From positions 1-8,399 of the forward strand of contig DASYQV010000363.1 in the NCBI GenBank assembly GCA_036005125.1: a stretch of DNA of 8,399 nt, written 5' to 3'. This document shows positions 6,037 to 8,399 of the stretch, one piece after another. The translations under genes and the position numbers were made by a program. Position 1 is the first letter of the stretch; the number at the start of each line of letters is the position of its first letter. Source of the stretch: DASYQV01 sp036005125. Its GTDB lineage: Bacteria > Acidobacteriota > Vicinamibacteria > Vicinamibacterales > UBA2999. Under the pieces are notes generated by a model, which saw only the letters and a list, made by a program, of their open reading frames with translations, had not been told where the DNA came from and did not search any database.

Positions 6037-8142
6037 ATGCTCCGCACACGTCGCCGGACCATGGCCGTACTCGGGTTCGCTTCGCTCGTTGCGCTGATTG
6101 GCGTCGGCCCGCGGCTTGGAGCCCAAAGGAGCGGTGCCGCTCCGCCGAGCACGCAGAAGGGCGAATGGCCGCATTACACGGGCGACCTGCGCGGCAGCCG
6201 CTACTCACCGCTCGATCAGATCAATGCCTCGAACTTCAATAAGCTCGAAGTGGCCTGGCGCTTCAAGCCGGACAACTTCGGGCCGCGCCCCGAGTACAAC
6301 CTGGAAGGCACGCCGCTGATGATCAACGGCGTGCTCTACACGACCGCCGGCACGCGTCGCGCCGTGGTCGCACTCGACGCCAAAACAGGCGAGTTGTTGT
6401 GGACCCATCGCATCGATGAAGGGCGACGGGCGGCGGCGTCGCCGCGGGTGCTCTCGGGCCGAGGCGTGGCGTATTGGACCGACGGCAACGGCGACGAGCG
6501 CATCTTCTACATGACGATCGGCTATCGTCTCGTCTCGCTCAATGCCAGGACCGGTCAGCCAGTCGCCGCCTTCGGCAAGAACGGCATCGTGGACCTCAAG
6601 GAGGGCGTCGTCTTCGGAAGCGGCATGCAGATCGATCTGGAGACCGGCGAGGTCGGGATCAATGCGACGCCCACCATCGCCAGAGATACGGTGATAGTCG
6701 GGGCCACGTTTGCGGAAGGGCAGGCGGTCCCGACGCACAACAACAGCAAAGGCGTGGTCCGCGCGTTCGACGTGCGAACCGGCCGGCAATTGTGGCGGTT
6801 CGACACCATCCCGCGTCCCGGCCAGGTCGGCAACGACACATGGCTGGAAAATTCCTGGGCGTATAACGGCAACGTCGGCGTCTGGTCGCAGATCACGGTG
6901 GACGACGAGCTCGGCCTGGTCTATCTGCCGGTCGAGACGCCGACGTCGGACCTCTACGGCGGGCATCGACCCGGCAACAATCTGTTCGCCGAGAGCATCG
7001 TCTGCCTCGATCTGAAGACGGGACAGCGCAAGTGGCACTTCCAGATCGTGCATCACCCGATCTGGAACATGGATATGCCGGCAGCGCCGTTGCTGGCCGA
7101 TCTGACGGTCGATGGTCGTCGAATCAAGGCTGTCGCCGTCGCGACCAAGCAGTCGATGCTCTACGTGTTCGATCGGGTGACCGGGCAGCCCGTGTGGCCG
7201 ATCGAAGAACGACCGGTGCCGCAAGACGATGTCCCCGGCGAGTGGTACTCCCCGACGCAGCCCTTCCCGACCAGGCCACCCGCCTATGCCCGCAACTACG
7301 TCCGCGTGCCGGACGATCTCATCGACTTCACGCCCGAGCTCCGAGCCAAGGCGCTCAAGGCGGTTGAGCGGTACAAGGTGGGGCCGCTGTTCACGCCGCC
7401 GATTCTCGGTGACGTGAACGGGCTGCTCGGGACGCTCACGATCGGCAACATGGGTGGCGGGACCAACTGGCCCGGGGCCGGGTTCGATCCGGAGACGAAC
7501 ATCTTCTACTCGCACGCCGGCAACGGGTCGATCAACGTGCTGTCGATCACGCCGCCGCGACCCGGATTCTCCGATATCCGGTACGTCGCCGGCGTCGCGG
7601 GCCGTAAGCCGAGGACGGGGGGCGAGAATGGCGGCGGACCGACGACCCAGGGCATGGCGCAAGCAGCGGAAGGTGCGACGACCGGCCTCAACATCGACGG
7701 GTTACCGCTCGTCAAGCCGCCGTACGGGATCCTGGCGGCGATCGACATGAATCGCGGCGACCTCCTGTTTCAGGTGCCGCACGGCGACACGCCCGACTAC
7801 GTGCGGAATCACCCGGCGCTCAAAGGGTTGGACATTCCGAAAACCGGTCAGGGTGGAGCGACGTCGAACGTCGGGCTGGTGATCACGAAGACACTGGTCA
7901 TCCTGGGCGACCGCCTGGTGACTTCGCCTCCCGGCCGGCCGCGAGGCGCGATGCTCCGCGCGTACGACAAGAAGACGGGCCACGAGGTTGGCGCAATCTG
8001 GATGCCCGCGGGACAAACCGGCTCGCCGATGACCTACATGTGGGAGGGAACGCAGTACCTGGTCGTGGCTGTTGGTCTCGGTACTTATACGGGTGAATAC
8101 ATCGCGTTCCGCCTACCCGAGAGCGCCAGGACGCGCAGTTGA
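6037..8142 (+). CDS. Secreted PQQ-type beta-propeller protein, quinoprotein glucose dehydrogenase-like
   Basis: The protein has 701 residues from ATG 6037, chosen because GGAGG (6024-6028) lies 8 nt upstream and because a basic (MLRTRRRT) then hydrophobic signal sequence follows, ending near residue 30. The PQQ propeller covers most of the rest: WPHYTGDLRGSRYSPLDQI (44-62), blade motifs such as VVALDAKTGELLW, then SMLYVFDRVTGQPVWPIEER (373-392), and a long insert with WYSPTQPFP and LIDFTPELR. It looks like the soluble domain of membrane glucose dehydrogenases without their N-terminal membrane helices, and it has no CxxCH haem motif, so electrons would need an external acceptor. Lys at the PQQ-contact position (TKQ, about residue 371) is present. 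Two usual Asp positions are Asn: GNNL (313-316) and HHPIWNMD (339-346), where relatives read D. It shares ERPVPQD and TQPFP blocks with the upstream PQQ protein, so they are paralogues. The substrate is unknown and activity is uncertain. Confidence 0.83.
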   Translation: MLRTRRRTMAVLGFASLVALIGVGPRLGAQRSGAAPPSTQKGEWPHYTGDLRGSRYSPLDQINASNFNKLEVAWRFKPDNFGPRPEYNLEGTPLMINGVLYTTAGTRRAVVALDAKTGELLWTHRIDEGRRAAASPRVLSGRGVAYWTDGNGDERIFYMTIGYRLVSLNARTGQPVAAFGKNGIVDLKEGVVFGSGMQIDLETGEVGINATPTIARDTVIVGATFAEGQAVPTHNNSKGVVRAFDVRTGRQLWRFDTIPRPGQVGNDTWLENSWAYNGNVGVWSQITVDDELGLVYLPVETPTSDLYGGHRPGNNLFAESIVCLDLKTGQRKWHFQIVHHPIWNMDMPAAPLLADLTVDGRRIKAVAVATKQSMLYVFDRVTGQPVWPIEERPVPQDDVPGEWYSPTQPFPTRPPAYARNYVRVPDDLIDFTPELRAKALKAVERYKVGPLFTPPILGDVNGLLGTLTIGNMGGGTNWPGAGFDPETNIFYSHAGNGSINVLSITPPRPGFSDIRYVAGVAGRKPRTGGENGGGPTTQGMAQAAEGATTGLNIDGLPLVKPPYGILAAIDMNRGDLLFQVPHGDTPDYVRNHPALKGLDIPKTGQGGATSNVGLVITKTLVILGDRLVTSPPGRPRGAMLRAYDKKTGHEVGAIWMPAGQTGSPMTYMWEGTQYLVVAVGLGTYTGEYIAFRLPESARTRS

Positions 8143-8192
8143 ACGGTAAGGATGCTGACGCGAATTATCTTGCCATCGCGCCAAGGGCGGCA

Positions 8193-8246
8193 GAGCGCGG
8201 AGACGACTTCACGCAGAGAACGCGGAGGGCCCGAGTCACGCAGAGA
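8193..8246. repeat. Short solitary member of the palindromic repeat family
   Basis: GAGCGCGGAGA (8193-8203) matches exactly a word in the left-hand array (441-451). It is followed by CGACTTCACGCAGAGAACGC, which parallels the array's CGATTTCAAACGCCGAG. CGCAGAGAACGCGGAG (8212-8227) matches the reverse complement of 362-377 with one mismatch. An exact 11-bp direct repeat TCACGCAGAGA occurs at 8209-8219 and 8236-8246. The element fills most of the space between the PQQ gene stop (8142) and the next start. Upstream of it, 8143-8192, I see nothing definite. Confidence 0.65.
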
Positions 8247-8249
8247 GAA

Positions 8250-8399
8250 ATGCCACGCACGTCTGTCAAGTACGACCGGCTGCTTCGCGACCTGAACGAG
8301 GAACGCATCGCGGCGCTACGCCGGATCAGCGGCACCCTCGAATCGCTCATCGAGCAGTTGCAGGCGCTTCGCACGCGCATTCCGCAACTCGCCGGCGGT
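8250..8399 (+). CDS. Partial hypothetical protein, helical, cut by the window edge
   Basis: Fifty codons are open to the right edge from ATG 8250. The sequence is charged and helical (DLNEERIAALRRISGTLESL, then IEQLQALRTRI), with a heptad-like pattern that suggests a short coiled coil or an alpha-helical interaction segment. There is no signal peptide. The only ribosome-binding-like sequence is GAGAG directly before the ATG, and it belongs to the repeat element, so the true start could differ. I do not recognise the family. Confidence 0.5.
   Translation, partial: MPRTSVKYDRLLRDLNEERIAALRRISGTLESLIEQLQALRTRIPQLAGG

Noticed and set aside
6205..7662. A 485-codon open frame on the minus strand
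   Set aside because: It lies opposite the PQQ gene at 6037-8142, is Arg/His/Asp-rich, and is a typical antisense shadow of a GC-rich gene.
8143..8192. Intrinsic terminator after the second PQQ gene
   Set aside because: Only a poor GGTAAGGAT / ATCTTGCC pairing was found and no T-run follows it.

Overview
This GC-rich window looks like chromosome from an environmental bacterium, most plausibly an acidobacterium of the Vicinamibacteria type. That is an inference from the gene content: two secreted PQQ-type beta-propeller proteins, a secreted protein of the 'DGxPDxxGxW ... EGNYG' family, and palindromic GC-rich repeats containing CGCAGAGAACGC-like words. No rRNA, tRNA, CRISPR array, transposase or integrase was seen.

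Layout. Positions 1-226 hold no gene I can defend. Positions 227-714 are a tandem array of three palindromic repeat units of about 150-170 bp, including a 9-bp tandem repeat. Next is a minus-strand gene for a secreted protein of unknown function (748-1821). A 466-bp divergent intergenic region follows, with a perfect 12-bp inverted repeat (1885-1922) and a sigma70-like promoter (2214-2241). On the plus strand come a three-domain secreted redox protein (2288-4783: cytochrome c, PQQ beta-propeller, cupredoxin), a remnant of the N-terminal part of a membrane glycosyltransferase-like protein (4802-5215), a secreted cupin (5385-5930), and a second secreted PQQ-type beta-propeller protein without cytochrome or cupredoxin (6037-8142). 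The right edge has a single short member of the repeat family (8193-8246), directly followed by the start of a small helical protein that runs out of the window (8250-8399).

How the parts may work together. All four complete genes appear to encode exported proteins, so the cluster probably acts in the periplasm or at the cell surface. The first PQQ protein carries its own electron-transfer modules (haem c and a type 1 copper site), so electrons from a substrate oxidised at PQQ could leave within one polypeptide. The second PQQ protein resembles the soluble part of quinoprotein glucose dehydrogenases, but has Asn where family members usually have active-site Asp. The cupin could bind or isomerise a sugar-like or aromatic substrate or product. 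No substrate can be read from the sequence, and no PQQ biosynthesis genes lie in the window.

The most notable observations are the cytochrome-PQQ-cupredoxin fusion with an apparent Gln axial copper ligand, the Asp-to-Asn changes in the second enzyme, the truncated glycosyltransferase remnant between the redox genes, and the palindromic repeat family at both ends of the locus.
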